Below, in pieces: positions 61,901-64,000 of a stretch of 64,000 nucleotides of DNA. A program made the translations under genes and the position numbers. Below the pieces are notes generated by a model. The model saw only the letters and a list, made by a program, of their open reading frames with translations, did not search any database and was not told the origin of the DNA. Positions within the stretch are counted from its first letter, which is position 1. Each line of letters opens with the position of its first letter. The DNA lies in assembly GCA_013399855.1 (NCBI GenBank), contig VXAY01004719.1, positions 2,415,000 through 2,478,999 of the forward strand, read 5' to 3'. The DNA is from Oxyruncus cristatus. Lineage: Eukaryota; Chordata; Aves; Passeriformes; Cotingidae.

Positions 61901-63169
61901 ATCTTTAACAATGATATATCACTTTTAATTAAATGGAAAAAGATATTTATATTCAGAGTTGCACTGTAAATTGCAACTGGTAAAACAACACTTTATGACT
62001 CCAATTATGTCAGCAGACAATTTTTCCTATATATATCTGATTCACAGAAATAGAACTGAGAAGCAAACTAAGATAAGCAAAAGCATCACTTCGTAGAGGT
62101 GTCTTAGATCTTCAGGTGATCCCAGCTCTGCAATCATTCACAGCCCTCAGATAGAGAATATCATACCAATCTGTAACAGTTGGCAAGAGCTGGCTGGGAT
62201 CTCCAACTCACAAACCTGAGGCAATAACACTAATAACCTGGATGTTTTCCTTATGCAAGTATCAACCTCTCTGAGAGCAAACCTTCAAATGCACTTACCA
62301 CCACTATAGCTAATACAGGCATTGTGTTCTGTCACTTTTAAAACATTTTGAAGACCACCACACAGAAGCATGTTAAAGCTGAAAGTTTCTTCAGGACTAC
62401 ATTTCCAGCACAATGCAACAGCTGTATATTACCTACTATAGTAACATTTCAGCCAGGCCTAAAATCTGCAAAAGCAAAATTAACATTTAGCAATAATATG
62501 GAATGACACAACATGTTTAGGAGGTTTCAGGGAAAAACTGCTTTCCACCTCACGTAATGGAATAATGCTACTGTTTAACTACCAAGCTTTCTGTTTAAAG
62601 GTGGCTGCCTTTCTTACCGAGTGTGAAGCAAAAGCTCAAGGGATGAACAGCACCAATCTGACAGGACTCCACAAACTAACTTTAATGGGTCCTCTGTAAA
62701 GGACACAATGCCATATAAGCTATTGCATAGAAATTAAGCTCTATGTTTGATCTGTCTGGGCCTGTATCGAGTCACTCTGCCCCTCAAATAATACACTTCC
62801 AGCAAAAAAACTGATCTTGGTGTCACTGGATCCATAAGCTTTCCCCAATGGGGTTTTGGGCAGACCCTCTCACTAACTGTGGACCGTGCTTTGTAGAAAG
62901 TCACGGGATCCTTCTACAGAGAAAGTAAGTCAGATCTCATTATTTTTAGGCATTCAAATGCATGCTTGTTGATTTCACAGGGGGGAAAAAAAAAAGTAAT
63001 ATAAATACACCATCAACGAAAAAAAATAATTCCACTGGGAATAAACTTCGGCAGTCCGAGACAGCCAAAAAAACTGCATTCAGCTGAAATTTTGACAGCT
63101 GCTTTACGTATCCAGTCCCACAAGCGAGGATGTATCTAAGTTTACTCCTCTTTTCGCGAGGTGCCTTTT

Positions 63170-63787
63170 AAACTGGAAACCGCGTTTCCCTCCCTCGCGG
63201 CACTCCCGCTCCAGAACGGGAGCCCGGCATGCCCCCGCGGGCTCGGTGCTTGCCGCTCTGGCGGGGCGCACGGCGGCGGCGGCGGCCCCTGGCAGCAGAG
63301 ATGAACAAGAAAGGGTGGGTGCGGGGATGAAAAGTTGGTGAGGAAGGGCGCGCTGAGCCAGCCCATCCGCGCCGAGGGGCAGCAGGGCGGGATCCCCGCG
63401 GCAGCGGTGCCCGCCGCCAAGGAAGAGGAGCCGGAGGGAAGGAGGGAGGGAGGGAGGCAGCCCGCCGCTTCCCCCACACCCAGGACGCCCGGCAGGGCAG
63501 GGCGGCTGCCGGTCGCCGGGGCAGGCGGCTTCCCCTCCGGCCCCGCGGAGCCCCGCCGCCCCGGGGGGCTCTTCCTGCCAGCCGGGGACAGATGTGGACG
63601 CAACAGCTGGATAGGGAGGAGGGGAGAGGGAAGGAAGGAAGAGGCACGGCTGCCTCACCCCCCCGCCGCCGCTCCCGGGGATGCGGGCGGGATGCAGCGG
63701 CCGCCCCCGGCTCCGGGCTAGCCCCGCTCTGGAACAGGGATGGAGAAATCGGCCCCGAAGACGGCTGGGCTGGTCGGCTCCTACCCC
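63170..63787 (-). other. Start of intron 1, inside the CpG island
   Basis: GC-rich, CpG-rich intronic sequence just after the exon 1 donor. It is likely to hold regulatory protein sites and an unmethylated promoter-proximal domain. No extra coding exon could be supported: open frames run in several phases on both strands and none shows a recognisable protein. Confidence 0.6.
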
Positions 63788-63793
63788 CCTTAC
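63788..63793 (-). other. Splice donor of intron 1 (GTAAGG)
   Basis: On the minus strand the exon end CAGCAAG is followed by GTAAGG, a near-consensus 5' splice site. The cut leaves a complete Lys codon (phase 0), as expected for the type II DGK exon that precedes the PH domain. Confidence 0.85.
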
Positions 63794-63967
63794 CTTGCTG
63801 CGGATCTGGCCCGAGGTGGACACTTTCCGGATGAGTTTCTGGGGGCCCTCGTGCTCCCCTTCGCTGTCCGACGACTCGTCCGCCGGCCCCGCCGCCGCCG
63901 CCGGGGGCTGAGGCTGGGGCTGCTGCGGGATCCCAGCGCCGCTCATCCCCGACTCGGCCCCGGCCAT
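63794..63967 (-). CDS. DGKH: First coding exon of diacylglycerol kinase eta (type II DGK), 58 codons
   Basis: The exon encodes the N-terminus of a lipid kinase that phosphorylates diacylglycerol to phosphatidic acid and so tunes DAG/PKC and Ras-Raf signalling at membranes. Seen: the ATG at 63967 has a strong context (A at -3, G at +4). It is followed by a low-complexity stretch rich in Q, P and A (about residues 14-28), an acidic serine patch [12 protein letters not shown] (30-41), and the block [18 protein letters not shown] (41-58). The last codon abuts GTAAGG, a consensus donor in phase 0. Known: type II DGKs (DGKD, DGKH) carry this Ser/acidic patch and [13 protein letters not shown] block just before the PH domain, which would be on the next exon, to the left of this window. 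From memory, [17 protein letters not shown](S/T)K fits DGKH better than DGKD, which has a different residue before PQK and Q before the final K. The acidic patch looks like a CK2-type phosphorylation target and RKVS like a basophilic-kinase site (inference). A second ATG at codon 8 is a possible alternative start. The frame stays open for a long way into the intron because the island is GC-rich; that is not real coding. Confidence 0.85.
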
Positions 63968-64000
63968 CTTCCCGGACTCCTACCGAGAGAGAGCACACGA
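63968..64000 (-). promoter_or_regulatory. 5' UTR or proximal promoter of the DGKH-like gene (partial)
   Basis: These are the last 33 bases before the start codon. Read on the minus strand they contain a CT-rich stretch (CTCTCTCTC) and then GGAAG directly before the ATG. Whether transcription starts inside or beyond this stretch cannot be told, since the window ends here. The core promoter is probably mostly outside the window. Confidence 0.6.

Larger units (their letters stand above)
57040..63169 (-). other. Intron segment up to the CpG island, nothing recognised apart from small repeats
   Basis: AT-rich, unique-looking sequence. Small repeats are noted at 57896-57972 and 58901-58944, and a G-rich stretch (GGGGGGGAGGGGGAGGAGG) near 60822-60840. 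Composition begins to shift near 63100. No alternative DGKH first exon could be recognised. Confidence 0.5.
63170..64000. promoter_or_regulatory. CpG island over exon 1 and the start of intron 1
   Basis: Base composition changes sharply near 63170 from AT-rich intron to strongly GC-rich sequence with many CpG dinucleotides, which continues to the window end. It includes a (GGC)n run near 63271-63285, a GGGA-type run near 63441-63460, and several GC-box-like GGGCGG cores (for example in GCAGGGCGGGAT near 63383). This is the usual setting of a broadly expressed vertebrate promoter. Several long overlapping open frames here on both strands (for example 63168-63998 minus and 63335-63721 plus) result from a lack of AT-rich stop codons and are not annotated as genes. 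Confidence 0.85.

Noticed and set aside
63104..63967. 287-codon minus-strand open frame starting with the DGKH exon
   Set aside because: Only the first 58 codons are coding. After the GTAAGG donor the frame runs through GC-rich intron and loses all family similarity.
63168..63998. 276-codon minus-strand frame overlapping exon 1, and plus-strand frames of 76-128 codons in the same region
   Set aside because: Shadow frames of a CpG island where stop codons are rare; Arg/Pro/Gly-rich without motifs.
1..64000. CRISPR arrays, tRNA or rRNA genes, prokaryotic operons, phage modules
   Set aside because: None seen. The window is vertebrate intronic DNA, and short direct repeats are isolated and lack regular spacers.

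Overview
The window looks like nuclear DNA from a bird, probably a neoavian. It is AT-rich intronic sequence with few repeats. The recognisable repeats are CR1 LINE 3' ends, with the typical ATTCTATGATTCTATG-type tails, and avian LTR-type repeats. A vertebrate CpG-island promoter lies at the extreme right end. I see no prokaryotic genes, operons, CRISPR arrays or RNA genes. One 85-base assembly gap (N run) lies at 49045-49129.

The only coding sequence I can support firmly is a first coding exon on the minus strand at 63794-63967. It encodes 58 residues that end in a conserved block of the type II diacylglycerol kinases, best matching DGKH (diacylglycerol kinase eta). It is followed by a consensus splice donor (GTAAGG). 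No later DGKH exon was recognised to the left, so positions 1-63793 are best read as part of a very long first intron that continues beyond the window. The exon and the first ~620 bp of the intron lie in a CpG island. The promoter is mostly beyond position 64000.

Inside the intron, from left to right: 1-18560 holds AT-rich sequence with small palindromes and no recognised mobile element. 18.7 kb has a weak hAT-like terminal motif. 19.76-20.40 kb is an LTR-like repeat. 21.7-22.0 kb is a CR1 tail. 25.75-26.15 kb is a reverse-oriented retroviral-type LTR. 28.86-28.92 kb is a G-quadruplex-prone block. 29.55-29.82 kb is a CR1, and 30.41-31.19 kb is a reverse CR1 retaining a broken reverse-transcriptase C-terminus. 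33.9 kb and 35.3-35.5 kb are TA/CA-rich. 35.50-36.10 kb is a probable solo LTR. 37.93-38.44 kb is the longest forward CR1. 45.8-47.0 kb is an unexplained, less AT-rich block. 54.0-54.1 kb is a short CR1 tail.

The most speculative observation is a possible small plus-strand gene nested in the intron (42.5-47.7 kb). It combines CCAAT-like and TATA boxes, a short signal-peptide-like first exon with a consensus donor, an in-frame downstream exon with a strong acceptor, and a poly(A) signal. This could be a chance alignment of common motifs and needs RNA evidence. Most other short open frames are chance, antisense or repeat-derived.
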